The position numbers and the translations under genes were made by a program. A stretch of DNA of 64,000 nt, taken from Deinandra increscens subsp. villosa (Eukaryota; Streptophyta; Magnoliopsida; Asterales; Asteraceae). Shown piece by piece: positions 12,701-22,688 of this stretch; the first letter of the stretch is position 1, and each line of letters begins with the position of its first letter. Below the pieces are notes generated by a model that did no database searches, was not told where the DNA came from, and was given only the letters and a program-made list of their open reading frames with translations. The stretch lies in assembly GCA_039602395.1 (NCBI GenBank), contig JBCNJP010000018.1, positions 434,001 through 498,000 on the forward strand. The letters run 5' to 3'.

Positions 12701-15583
12701 AGAGTTGGCCTGCATCATATAGAAAAATAAGAACCTGCCAATGAAATTCCGAAATATAGGGCACACATGAACACACTAATTTGAGTGTCAATTTCATAAT
12801 TCAATTTTCACTCAGCTATTAGTTGAACATCAACTAATATCATAAGGCACACATGAACACACTAATTTGAGTGTCAATTGTTTCAAATTTTAAAAAAAAA
12901 AATCAAGATTTGTTTTACTTGTAGATCAATCCTGAATTCAAAATTTAGATTTCAAAATGAAAATTAGCGAATTTCAAGGAACAAACTGGACTACAAAAAA
13001 AAGTTGAAACCGAAGGCTTAAATCAAGAACAGGGAGGAGTTCATCGATGATGAAGGCTTACCTAAAGCTGCCAGAGTGCCAGAAGTTGATACATACCTGT
13101 TGGTGAGCTTACTTCCCAAGTACTTCCAACAACCAAAAGTTCTGCAAAATATGGAGTGATAAAAGCTATTTTATTCACAGGTCCAGCAATCAAAGTTATA
13201 TTAGAGAGAGATAACTTAGTTAGAACATACTATTTTTATTCACATTGGCACCAATATTAAAATTAAAATCAAACATTGATGAGGAAGAGGTATCCTCCAC
13301 CACAACAAAAGATCATTTGAAGTCTTAGGAAGGAAGACCCACATAAAATTTCATTCAAATCTGAATATTAACACCTGAAACTGTTTATAAGAATCATTAA
13401 AATTAAGTATGAAGTTGATTAAAGACTCATATCTATTCAAACTTGCTAATTATTTTTAAATTAGGTAAGAGCTATCAGACAAACACATGTAATCAAATCT
13501 CTTATACCTACACAGATTTATCTAAAAACAATCAGACTAACTTCTAAATCGTGTACTCTTATCTTTAGCAAATATAAACACATGAGTCATGGCCATTAAG
13601 TGTTAGGACTGGGCTAAGTAATTGAGAATACTTTCATAATATATAGCAGTGACACATAAAGAAAGATCTACAAATACGTAAAACAAAAACATTTGCATAA
13701 AAACAAACCAAAAAATGCCTTCAAAATTCATGAACAAAAAGAAAAAAAATCAATTACCTCACAGATGCTCCCTAACATCTTCTCGATTGTTTTATTCTAA
13801 ATGTTCCTTCTGCCTGCAATCAATTAACCAGTAGGCGTAAAACTAAATTAATAAAGTTCAAAAAAAGTGAATGATTATCAGAAATTGAAGTTAGAAAATA
13901 GGTATTACTTGAACCCGTCTCGGAGTATAGATCCCTCTGCATCAGTAGAGGTATCGTAGACACACTGTTCTCTCTATCATCGTATGAACACTGCATCGAC
14001 GCCGCTGAAACTCCAAACACGCCTATATATGTGTTAAATCAAAGATGCGGCAGGAACCCAATGTGTGAACGGACGCATACAATTATTACAACATGTAAAC
14101 TTGTTTACATAGATTATCAGACATGTTACAACGCTTATGACCTGTTTTTCATACTTTAATCTCAACAAATTGATTTGAAGGTTACCTTTGGACATGTTGT
14201 TTGAACTTGACTTAGCGGAGAGAGTACTTGCACGTGCTCCGGTCGACCAGACTTTCTATCTGTAGGGTATTCTCATTTCTCATCGATTGTGTAACTATCA
14301 TTCCCTGTAACCACATGCCATCACAAAGCTTCTAGTTACACAAAAACATTATAATAGAGGGACCTATCTTTTTTGTCTTCTGGACAGAAGAAAATGCCAA
14401 AAGAGTGCTGAAAATTTTTGAACCTCTTTTATACTTATCAACCTCGAATCTTTTAATACAACTTCATAATGATTTAATATTTCACAATTACCTAACTTTC
14501 ACCATGAATAAATTGCAGTCCAAACACTGGAAAATTAAAGAAGAAGGCGCTAGCAAAGCAAAAGCCCTACAAAAGAAGGTCTGAAATCACTAAACAAAAC
14601 AACAAATCAATGGACAGAGGTGCAAGAAAAGTCACAAAAAATGAATCTAGACTAAGAGAAATCCTGTAAGGTTTCAATCACCAACCCTGAAGAGTAATCA
14701 TAGCTCCTGATTGATGAACACAAAGCATACACCAACTGAACCACCTACCAACAAATTGAGTAAGAAAAAAGTGAAATTTTACATTAGTAGCCTTACAATG
14801 ATTCCACCATACTTCTGAAGCAAAACCTAACCTGCTCTGAAACGAAGATCAAGGAACTCGACCATCGAAAATAGGGCAAAATATAAAAACCCACATGTTA
14901 AAGATTTGAAACGAAACATACATGTGTGCCTCTGTTAGGGATTTTTTATGAAGAAGCATGAGATCCAAATCCTCCGCTGCTATTGCTAGGTTTAGAATCC
15001 ACCATTGTGAAGCAGGAACTTCATGAAACAACGAAAGGATTTTAACTTCAAACAAGTATTAAAATTGACCTACGCATGTGAAAAAGTTTAAGAAATCGAT
15101 ATACCTATGTGGAAATTAGGAAAGGGGTTTCGATCGTCTCTGGTTATGAGGCATTGACATTGAAGCTCCGGCGAGCAGCTAACCTTCTGAGGACCGCCTT
15201 CTTCGACTTCAAATGTGATAATAGTGCTAAAGTGATAATCGAGAAGCAGATTGCGTCTGCAGATTTGAATTGAGTCTGCAAATGTGATAATCGAGAAGAA
15301 GATTGTGTGATACGTTTCTTGTGGTAATTAAGAGGAAATGTCCAATCGAGGAGGAGGGACGGCTAGAGATTACGTGGTAATCGAGAGGGATGGGCGGCTA
15401 AGGGAATACCGAGAAGGATAAAGGGCGTACACGTTAAAATGATGAAGAGGGTGGGTTTAAAGGGTTTAAATGTAATGCTTTAGAGATTGTACATGGTGCT
15501 AATATTATTGTACGCGTCTTAAGGATTAAGCATTTTTTATGACAAAAATACCCCTGAGACCAATATGTATTATATATAGTAAT

Positions 15584-15586
<3 letters not shown>
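9708..15586 (-). mobile_element. Helitron carrying host gene fragments
   Basis: On the minus strand the element starts TCTATTACTATATATAATAC (5' TC at 15586). It ends with a GC-rich hairpin (CCGCAATGCGCGGG) about 10 bases before CTAG (9708-9711), followed by T. These are the plant Helitron hallmarks: 5' TC, 3' hairpin plus CTRR, insertion between A and T. The flanks on both sides are TA runs. About 5.9 kb, with no Rep/helicase ORF seen, so nonautonomous. It holds at least one captured gene piece (12604-12713) and scattered exon-like segments with gt/ag edges on the minus strand. Small internal direct repeats occur (12146/12200; 12760-12793/12846-12879, the latter identical over 34 bp). Confidence 0.7.
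12604..12713 (-). pseudogene. Captured fragment of mitochondrial ATP synthase beta subunit gene
   Basis: The minus strand reads QANSEVSTLLGRIPYAIGY, a stop, then STLATDLGG, then directly ATTVLSRE. QANSEV.LLGRIP.A.GYQPTLATDLGG and DATTVLSR are highly conserved blocks of the mitochondrial F1 beta subunit. In the parent protein they are separated by a few dozen residues that are deleted here. The block is followed by GT (cgagag|gtttgg), which may be a retained splice donor. A stop replaces the Gln of GYQPT. Non-functional; it lies inside the Helitron, so captured from a host nuclear gene. Confidence 0.8.

Positions 15587-15629
<43 letters not shown>
15583..15629. repeat. AT dinucleotide microsatellite
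   Basis: About 22 consecutive AT units separating the Helitron 5' end from the MITE at 15630. A shorter TA run (9681-9707) lies at the other Helitron end, consistent with insertion into a TA microsatellite. Confidence 0.9.
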
Positions 15630-15631
<2 letters not shown>

Positions 15632-15808
15632 AGAGGATCATTTGAGAACCAATTGGGTTTGAGAACTAAAAAAACTAATTTGAGCCACAAGTTTATTTAC
15701 ATGTATCCCCCCTCCCATGAATTATAGTGCCCCCCCCCCCTGAAATTTGTGGTTGAGATTTAGTTCTCTAAGTTCTCAAAACAAAAAGTTCTCATTTGAA
15801 CCTAACCC
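15630..15808. mobile_element. 179-bp MITE
   Basis: Termini GGAGAGGATCATTTGAGAAC and (reverse complement of the right end) GGGTTAGGTTCAAATGAGAAC are related inverted repeats. The insertion is flanked on both sides by TATATATA. A second internal inverted pair (tttgagaactaa / ttagttctctaag) gives a foldback. A C run lies at about 15723-15740. No coding capacity. Superfamily uncertain. Confidence 0.7.
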
Positions 15809-16092
15809 TATATATATATACATATATATATTATTTGGTTTTAAGCGGATAACCGAATAAACCAAATAAACCAAATAAAAACAAAACTCAAAACCATAAC
15901 CGAACCATAAACCGAATTCACAATTCGGATATAGTTGAAAACCGAACCGTAAACCGAATTCACAATTCAGATTGGTTTATTTAGATATAGATACGGTTTG
16001 GTTTGTCGGTTTATTTGAATTTCAGTTATTTCTGCACACCTCTATATATACATATATACAAAACTAATTAGGCAAGAAAATTCAAACGAATT

Positions 16093-16942
16093 AATTATAT
16101 CAAAGAAACACAAGAACATAACCAATGAAATAACTCTTAAACTCTAATACTAGGGAAAATATAACCCTGAACAGCGTACCATACAACCTTATTGTTTCCT
16201 TCAATCCTATTTTGCTTTATATACAATCAATAACCTACTTGCAATCGGATACAAACTTGGAAACAAATAGAATATTGAAAACACCTAATCATAACTCGAT
16301 TAGTAGTAGGGGCGTCTCGAAGGAGTGTAAAAAAAAAAATTGAGTCCTAGGCAAGATTACCAAAATGAGCTCTTATAATTATAAAGTCAAAAGTCATACA
16401 TACAAAGTCAATAACAATAAACAAAACTAACGTATTGTAGCAATATGTTTGAATTTATATAGTTAAACAAATTGTGAGGCTCTTCTAACATTTTAGTAGC
16501 AAACCAAACCTTTCGATCAATCATTCACAAACAAATATATCATTATCAATATAATTAACATAAATATAGAATTATTAAAAGTGTAATTATAAAAAATAAA
16601 AAAGAAAAAGACAAAAAACAAGACAATAGAAGATTACAAAAGAAACAAAATTAGAACATAGATATAATTATGAATGTGCAGCTTACAAGATTTAAACATG
16701 AGACCTAAGGGTTTTACTACATTTATTTTCCTACCATACCAGGTAACTCATTTGTAATTTAATTCCTTCACACATATAAAAAATTATATAACATATATAA
16801 CTTTTTAGATTCCGGGACCTTCGAAAAGTCGGGCCCTAGGGCAGTCACCCCTCCCCGCCTAGGCTCCAGCCACCCTTGATCAGGAGACCTAGCCGCCAAC
16901 TTTCATGCCAAGCAAAAGAGTTTGAGAAATAGCCAACTTGCA
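16093..16942 (-). repeat. 3' LTR of degraded minus-strand Copia element, split by a hAT insertion
   Basis: On the minus strand a run of about 15 G (plus-strand C run 16943-16957) at the polypurine-tract position is followed by TGCAAGTTGGC. The LTR continues to 16878, is interrupted by a 572-bp insertion, and resumes at 16305. It contains a TATA box (gtatataaagc, minus strand) near 16215. The far boundary near CTTTGATA is uncertain. Without the insert the LTR is about 270 bp. Confidence 0.5.
16298..16885. mobile_element. 572-bp nonautonomous hAT-like element inside an LTR
   Basis: The left end GTAGGGGCGTCTCGAAGG and right end (reverse complement AAGGGTGGCTGGAGCC) form an imperfect inverted repeat. 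The inner ends carry GGGCCCTAGGGCAG-type wording that I recall from plant hAT relics. The flanks GATTAGTA (16298-16305) and GATCAGGA (16878-16885) match at 6 of 8 positions, a likely decayed target duplication. The body is 16306-16877. Confidence 0.55.
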
Positions 16943-17139
16943 CCCCCCCCCCCCCCCGCTCCCAACTTATAGATATTACCAACAATCACCCCCTCCCCTC
17001 ATTTTCAAATCTTATTGGAAATGTCTTCAATTCCCATAAGCTTCCGCATCTTTTGAAACTTCATTCCGGCCAAATGTTTAGTCATAATATTTGTCTTTTG
17101 AGCTTCTCCATTCACATGCTCAACCGAAATTAGTTATCC

Positions 17140-17945
17140 TTATACACACTCCTGCATATAATGATAACGAGTGTATATGTGCTTACTTCTCCCATGAAAG
17201 ACCATATTTTTTATTAGAGTCGTTGCAGATAAGTTATCAGCCCTTAGTCGCATAGCTTGTTCCATCCATCTAGGAATCTCGTTCAACACAACACTCCTCG
17301 TAATCAAACGACTTGACAAGACGTTGAGGTGGCAGCAAAAAACTCGCCCTGACACGAGGATATTGCCACGTATTGTAGCTTGCTTTTAAGTGGACCAGGT
17401 ATTGGGGGCTCGTTGAAGTAAAATATCACGCCATTTGTAATTTTGTCATCATCTTTGTCGAGTGAGTGACTACTATCATTATACCCAACTAACTCACGAC
17501 TTTCACCTTTCTTGGAGAATATCCCATAGTTAATAGAGCCCTTCAAGTACCTAAGAATATGTTTCACAATTTTGCATGTGCGATACTTCATGTTCTTGCA
17601 TATGTACGGACTAGCAATACTTGCGGCATATGATAGATCGGGTCTTGTGTGCGATAAGTATATTAGATAACCAATTATTTATCGATACTCGGTGGGGTTA
17701 ATTGGCTCGCTATCTTCATCCTTGGACACCATAGCCCCCAGTTCCATCAGACATTCTGGATTTGCATCTTCCATCCCAGTTTGTTTCAATATCTTCAACG
17801 CATAGCTACTTTGAGAGATTGTTAAGCCACTAGATTCTTGCTTAACCTTGATTGCCAAGTAATATGATAATGTTCCCAAGTTCGTCATTTCAAAGTGCTT
17901 CTCCATAAGTCTCGTCACTAAACTGGTTACCCACTATGCTTTTGC
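17140..17945 (-). pseudogene. Copia pol remnant: RT C-terminus and RNase H
   Basis: Minus-strand frames give, in order, EKHFEMTNLGTLSYYLAIKV and GMEDANPE (17679-17918, RT end), then ILRYLKGSINYGIFSKKGES with LVGYNDSSHS (17304-17591), then NLSATTLIKNMVFHGRSKHI (17140-17355). These are the Copia RT connection and RNase H blocks (D of GYxDSD; HxRSKHI). Frames change between them and stops intervene, so it is broken. It lies between a minus-strand LTR at 16093-16942 and a minus-strand primer site at 18732, in the order expected for an internally deleted Copia element. Confidence 0.85.
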
Positions 17946-18363
17946 GACAATAACAATCTTCTAATCGTTAATCTTGGGTGAAAAGTTTTGATCCAGTACT
18001 TCGGATCAACGAGATCAAACCCAGTTCTTGGTCTGACTACGGATCAGAACAACGGTTATGACGGAGAACGGATCGGAGATCGCTGGCTTCTTCTTTGAGT
18101 ATGACGGAAAATTAAGCCGCGGGTTCCTTGGTTCCCGGGATTGGTACACAAGATAAATGATTATCTCGAGGCTTCTTGGCGGTGGTCTCTTTGATCTACC
18201 TCGGCAACAATCGTTTACCCGCAGATCTTCCTTGGTCGACTTCACTCTACCTTATATCTTCATGGTAGAACGAGCAACCATAGATCACTTTCCCTGCTAC
18301 GAGTATTAAAACAGTTTCCTTAAAGATCTTGGTATCAATTCCAGGTACCTTGAACTTGGCTCT
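17946..18363 (-). other. Probable internal region of the degraded Copia element
   Basis: A 76-codon minus frame (18015-18245, RGRSKRPPPRSLEIIIYLVYQ) is open but I cannot assign it. Position suggests decayed retroelement interior. Confidence 0.35.
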
Positions 18364-18731
18364 TGTGAGAGCATCTTCCTATGCTACAATGTGTATCGTG
18401 TATTGTATCTAGATAAAAGCGTGTTAAAGAGTCGCAGTGTCAACTTACCATGGGCTGCGTACCAGGCTCCATATCAATGGTACGCTGGCCAGCGTACCAA
18501 TGGTATGTTGGTTGGTACGTCGGGTAAGTGACTTAGTATAAATAATTTGCGTTAGAGAGAGTTCAGAACTTCTGGTCATATCATCACTCTTAACTGTGTG
18601 TTCTAAAGTGTTTCTCTCTCTAGATCTTGTAATCTCATCTTAATGAAATCAATAAAGCAAAGCTTTATTTACCTTCATGTTCATTGTGTTGATCGAATCA
18701 TGCAGTAGTAAGATTTGTCCGTGTACTTACA
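18364..18731 (+). repeat. LTR-like sequence on plus strand
   Basis: It begins TGTGAGAGC and ends GTGTACTTACA. It contains a TATA box (agtataaataatt, near 18537) and an AATAAA-type signal (aatcaataaagc, near 18650). About 368 bp. It could be a solo LTR inserted next to the primer site of the minus-strand Copia element. No target duplication was found, so moderate to low confidence. Confidence 0.4.
18455..18522. repeat. Array of TGGTACGCTG palindromic sites
   Basis: Five sites in alternating orientation: CTGCGTACCA 18455, TGGTACGCTG 18478, CAGCGTACCA 18490, TGGTATGTTG 18501, TGGTACGTCG 18513. Centres are 23, 12, 11 and 12 bp apart. The second and third form a perfect 20-bp palindrome GGTACGCTGGCCAGCGTACC (18479-18498). 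Confidence 0.75.
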
Positions 18732-18745
18732 GCTCTGATACCAAT
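18732..18745 (-). promoter_or_regulatory. Retroelement primer binding site (minus strand)
   Basis: gctctgataccaat is the complement of ATTGGTATCAGAGC, the Met-tRNA primer site of Copia elements. It marks the 5' side of the minus-strand element, so its 5' LTR should lie at higher coordinates. There 18746-18830 shares an agttta.gagttattt..tggttat block with the LTR at 16093-16942. Confidence 0.6.
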
Positions 18746-19789
18746 TTAAGTATGTTATAACCAGACAAATAACTCATAAACTAGTGACAATAAACTCTCA
18801 TACGATTGCACAAACCTAACTCGGTTTATATATGAAGAACCAACTTGTTCTCCAAGACAACATAAAATAGGCATGGCGAAGCATGATCAAAAATTTTGCG
18901 GGGGTGATAAATCACGTGGCGATAATCCAAGGGGACAATTCTCAATATATATAAAATTTCTTTTAAAAAATCAGGAAAATTAGTACTACTGGACAAAAAA
19001 ACCGGAGGGGTGGTCTCCACCCCGAATCTCCACAAAGCTGCGCCGATGAAAATAGGAAACTTTTTTTGTATAAGATACTAACTAAACTTAAACCAATTTG
19101 TCAAGCTTAGTCCCTTCAATCCTCACAAGCACGAGAACCAGTTGTGTCAATTCCGCCAACACACCATTTCGTCTGAATAATAGAGCCTGAAATCTCGACG
19201 CATCCACCACTAAGGATGAATTATCCTGCAACCTAGCTCAACTCAGACCAAATTGTCCTAGGCGATACTTGAAACCACAACCTCCTAAATAAAAAGTAGT
19301 GAGGTATCGTTTAGATAAGTAGAGATGTTGTAACTTACAGTATCCAATCTTAAACAATGATCACTATAATGATATATTCGTGTATCATAAATTTTTCATC
19401 ATAAGCTCAACGTTTAGCGTCTGGTTTCTAATTTTAACATCGTTACGTATTCTTTTATATATCTATTTTCTTTATGTGACTTTATAGCAAAACAACTGCT
19501 TTGTGTGTGCTGCGTGTCTCTATGGTTTAACATAAACACTCACTTTTTTGTATTTTTTTTTACGTAACATTATAATAATACAATTGTATTATGTACTTGT
19601 ATTATCGTGTCATATCATAACGTGTGAATAGTAAATTCACTTATAAATAAATTAGCGATTAATTAATATACATAAAGATATCGACATTGGACCATAGACG
19701 TCCGATGGAATAGGGTGAAAACAAAAAATGAAAACAGTGGGTCTGGACCCAGGTGAATAGCTGATTCCCTCTGCCACTCCACTCCCCGT
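18746..19789. other. Possible decayed 5' LTR, then intergenic and gene promoter
   Basis: 18746 to about 19030 may hold the eroded 5' LTR of the minus-strand Copia element (a TATA-like tatatataaacc exists on the minus strand near 18828). From 19036 onward I see no gene. The last few hundred bases before 19790 presumably include the DVL gene promoter. Confidence 0.4.
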
Positions 19790-19797
19790 TATAAATA
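19790..19797 (+). promoter_or_regulatory. TATA box of the DVL gene
   Basis: TATAAATA lies 96 bp before the ATG at 19886, followed by a C/T-rich leader typical of plant 5' untranslated regions. No other TATA box is as well placed. Confidence 0.7.
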
Positions 19798-19885
19798 CAA
19801 ACCCCATTAACCATCTTCTTCCTTCACCATCACCACAACCAACGTACTCACTCTACCTAGCTCGCTAATTAATTTCTCTCCGGCC

Positions 19886-20071
19886 ATGTCTGCAAAGTAC
19901 AACACAGCTCCCTCCGGTGACAAATGGAAGCTCTCGAGAAGCGGATCTCACCGCCGGTGTGCCTTCACCAGAAAATGCGCTCGCCTAGTTAAAGAACAAA
20001 GAGCCAGATTCTACATCATGAGACGCTGCGTCACAATGCTCGTCTGTTGGCGAGATTATGGTGACTCGTAA
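19886..20071 (+). CDS. ROTUNDIFOLIA-like / DEVIL small peptide
   Basis: The 61-residue protein carries a C-terminal RTF/DVL domain: KCARLVKEQRARFYIMRRC followed by VTMLVCWRDYGDS (about residues 30-61). The family has a KEQR.RFYI.RRC..ML.CW signature, matched here. The N-terminal half is basic and Ser/Gly-rich, as usual. DVL/RTFL peptides are small, membrane-associated plant regulators whose overexpression shortens organs by limiting cell proliferation along the axis; they usually have no introns and fewer than about 150 residues, as here. The start is the first ATG after a clear TATA box and leader, in context cggccATGtc. It is the only intact, ordinary host gene in the window. Which family member it is cannot be told from sequence alone. 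Confidence 0.93.
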   Translation: MSAKYNTAPSGDKWKLSRSGSHRRCAFTRKCARLVKEQRARFYIMRRCVTMLVCWRDYGDS

Positions 20072-20239
20072 TTAACTCGCCGGATCCCCAACGACTTCCG
20101 GCCGCCATAGCTGGAGCTAGCTTCGAGGAGGAGGAGGAGAAATGTACAGTAGTTAATTTGGTAGTATATAGATATTTTGGTAGATTTAAACTGATGCCAG
20201 CTTATTAAGTTGGATTTTATTTTTTAATTTTTTTTTGTT

Positions 20240-20685
20240 TTGGTGTTATTGATCGATTGGATTAAAATGAGAAACAATCTTCTTCTGAGGTGTCCTCGTG
20301 TCCAACCGATTTGGGCTATCGTCTTGCATTGGTGCAAAATCCCTCAAAACCTTCCGCCTACGATTAGGGAGGTCCTCTCTTGGCACAAATCTTGGGGGTT
20401 CTCCAAATTATTAAATCGGACGCTTCATTGTATTTTGGTCACTACTCTTTGGATTTTATGGAAAACGAGGAATGAAAAACACTTCAACAATCGGTCTAAA
20501 AGAATCGACGAGATCATCGGAGATATCAAATTTTGGTCCTTCACTTGGGTTAATTCTAGGGGAAAAATCCCGTTACTAAATTGGTCGAATTGGTGTAACT
20601 TTATGATTCCCTTGTAATTCTCTAGCTTCTTGCTAGTTTTTTAATTTTATTCCCCGCCGTTCAAAAAAAAAAAAAAAAAAAAAAA
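20240..20685 (+). pseudogene. 5'-truncated LINE: RT zinc-binding C-terminus with poly(A) tail
   Basis: The frame 20240-20617 reads LLLRCPRVQPIWAIVLHWCK.. with LVTTLWILWKTRNEKHFNN, the zinc-binding region (zf-RVT type) at the C-terminus of plant LINE reverse transcriptases. A stop, about 40 bases and then an A run of more than 20 (20661-20682) follow, as expected of a LINE 3' end. Everything upstream of the C-terminus is missing, typical of abortive reverse transcription. It lies about 170 bp after the DVL stop codon, so it may be part of that gene's 3' untranslated region or terminator area. Target duplications could not be identified. Confidence 0.85.
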
Positions 20686-20997
20686 GAAGAGAAGGAAATT
20701 AATTAAATTAATGTGATTATGGAGGTGATTTAATTTATGGGTGTTTGTAGTACACAGTGTTCTTGATTGATGATTGAAGTGATGGGATTTTAGAGAGAGA
20801 AAAATGTGAAGTGTGTGAGAGAGAAATAGAAAGAGATTCCATTCAACAAGGGCAGTTGCAGCACTGTGATCCAGTGTGCCTGGCTGACACACTTTTTATT
20901 TAATTCTTCAAAAAGAAAAAAATATATTTCGGTTAAGTAAAATTGTAACAGTGTAACCACACAAATTTTAAACTAGTTCTGTATAAAATTACAACTC
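20686..20997. other. Intergenic downstream of LINE
   Basis: AT-rich and GAGA-rich. A minus-strand frame (20647-20892) covers the LINE poly(A) tract and looks like a chance frame. Confidence 0.4.
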
Positions 20998-21290
20998 TTA
21001 GGGTATTAGTAATACCTCTCTCGAGCTAGCTCGGGAGAGTGTTTGGGATCGCGGGATGCTCGGGAACACCATGACGTGGTGCTCGGGGAGGTTGCTCGGG
21101 AGAGGGTCACGGGAGTGGGGCACCGAGAGAAGAGAGCTCGGGAGAGGTGTGTGGGATTGTGGGTCCCCCTACTTTTTGAAGAGTTTGGGGTCTCGGGATG
21201 CTCGGGAACACCATGACGGGTAAAAAGTGTGGCTCAGAGATATTGCTCGGGATGCTTGGGGTCGCGGGATGGGTATTACAATTACCCTTA
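20998..21290. mobile_element. Tourist-type (PIF/Harbinger) MITE, 287 bp
   Basis: Termini GGGTATTAGTAATACC and, as reverse complement of the right end, GGGTAATTGTAATACC match at 14 of 16 positions. TTA duplications lie at 20998-21000 and 21288-21290. The interior is unusually GC-rich with repeated GCTCGGG and two copies of gggatgctcgggaacaccatgacg. No ORF. Confidence 0.88.
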
Positions 21291-22655
21291 AAGATATAAA
21301 ACTTGTAATTAAGGTGTTAAAAAAAACTATACAAGAGTATAAAATTAACTAATTCTGTTGGTTGTGTTGACAACATATATAGGGTTTATAGATCGAATGA
21401 TTTATCACCCATCATATTAGTTCCTTAAGATTAGTTTCTTTTACATGGACTCTAGTAGAGGTATGAGGCCAACTTAAAGTGATAGACTAGAAGCAACTAG
21501 CCTTGACCAACCTAATCGTGAATTCGTGATAAAGAAGGGACATTGTTCTTGTCATTATGGATTGAAAACATTACATGATATGAGAGTTGCCATTTTATAT
21601 AAGCAACATATGCGACGTCTATAGATAATTAAATGGTGGTGTCTCATTTGAAATGAGTTTTAATGTTTCTGATCGAAAAGTATTACGTGTATAAGACCGT
21701 GTCGAATGCCCGTGAGACCGCCCTTGGGGTTGATGTGGTAGGCCCGCTACAAGGGCTGCGAAGATGCCTCTCGCCCTTCCTCTGCCTGTAGTCGCCGACC
21801 CTTGGCCAAGGGCACACATGTGAGGGTTCCACTTGATTGTTTTTTTTATTATTATTTATAATGATAACATTGGTGCGGCTTTGTGCTGCTCCGCGGGAGC
21901 GACCGGCCCTGCGATTTTTTCATCAGGTAGTACTAATTTTCACGCCTTTTTTCTTCAGGAAGTACTAATTTTCACGTCTTTTTTCGTCAAGTAGTACTAA
22001 TTTCGTCTGGTAGTACTAATTTTCAGGCCTTCGATTATCGCCGCCGCAAAATTTAATGTCAAGCTTCGCTACTGAATGATAACAAGAGTAATCATACTAA
22101 ATAAAGAACATATATATTTAAAATTAATATAATTAAACTTAAATATATAATTAAAACATTAGTTAAAAAAAATTAAACCTAATCAAAATCAAAGTTAATA
22201 ATAATCATACAAAGATTAAAAATAAATATTTAAAAATTCAATAATACATATCATAAAACTAGCCATTTTGCTTCTAAAAAATCTAAAAATAATTAGGTGT
22301 ATGTTTAATATTGTTTAATATTAATTATGTTTAATATTAAGTAAGTTTAATGTTAATTAAGTTTAAATTATTAATTATTTTTTTAATTAATATTCTTTAA
22401 CAAATTATGCTATAAAAGAAATAATTAATTATATAAATATCAATTTATTTTATAAAAACATAAAAGAAATGATGATGTGAAAATAAATAGAAGTTTGTGA
22501 GAAGGGCATGTTGAGGCCAAAAGCTATTTGTGGGAAAGGCTGGAGAAAAGCTGATGTGACATAGTGACTGGACAACCTTTGGGAAGGGTTGCTCTCACTG
22601 TTGCGGAAAGTCTAACCCCGTTAATGTTAGTAGTTAGGAAATATAAATATTTATA
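21291..22655. other. Intergenic with a short tandem repeat
   Basis: At about 21921-22030 four copies of a unit containing GTAGTACTAATTTTCACG lie in tandem at roughly 30-bp steps (the third is shortened). The rest is AT-rich (22080-22480) and then mixed. A minus frame at 21619-21819 has no recognisable content. Confidence 0.45.
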
Positions 22656-22688
22656 TTATATAATGGGTGCTGCTAACTAAACATCCCT

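Larger units (their letters stand above)
8952..16052. mobile_element. hAT element, expanded by nested insertions
   Basis: The left terminus TAGGGGTGTTTATTGGTTTG (8960) pairs with the right terminus ..TGCACACCTCTA (ending 16044). An exact 8-bp target duplication TATATACA lies at 8952-8959 and 16045-16052, as expected for hAT. Subterminal DNA on both sides is rich in AACCGAATAAACC. The interior has been enlarged to 7 kb by a Helitron (9708-15586) and at least one MITE (15630-15808), so the original element was probably only about 1 kb. No transposase is present. Confidence 0.8.

Noticed and set aside
13095..13160. Possible captured exon on the minus strand (ag|AACTTTTGG..CAACAG|gtatg)
   Set aside because: Splice-like borders are present, but none of the three frames gives a product that I can recognise. 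Mentioned only as a candidate in the Helitron.
18015..18245. 76-codon minus-strand frame between Copia remnants
   Set aside because: No match to gag, protease or integrase motifs. Kept only as part of the degraded element.
20780..20890. Possible microRNA-like stem near GAGAGA-rich sequence
   Set aside because: I compared it with common plant miRNA sequences from memory and found no match and no convincing long stem.
20647..20892. 81-codon minus-strand frame over the LINE tail
   Set aside because: It translates the poly(A) tract as poly-Phe and shows no domain. A chance frame.
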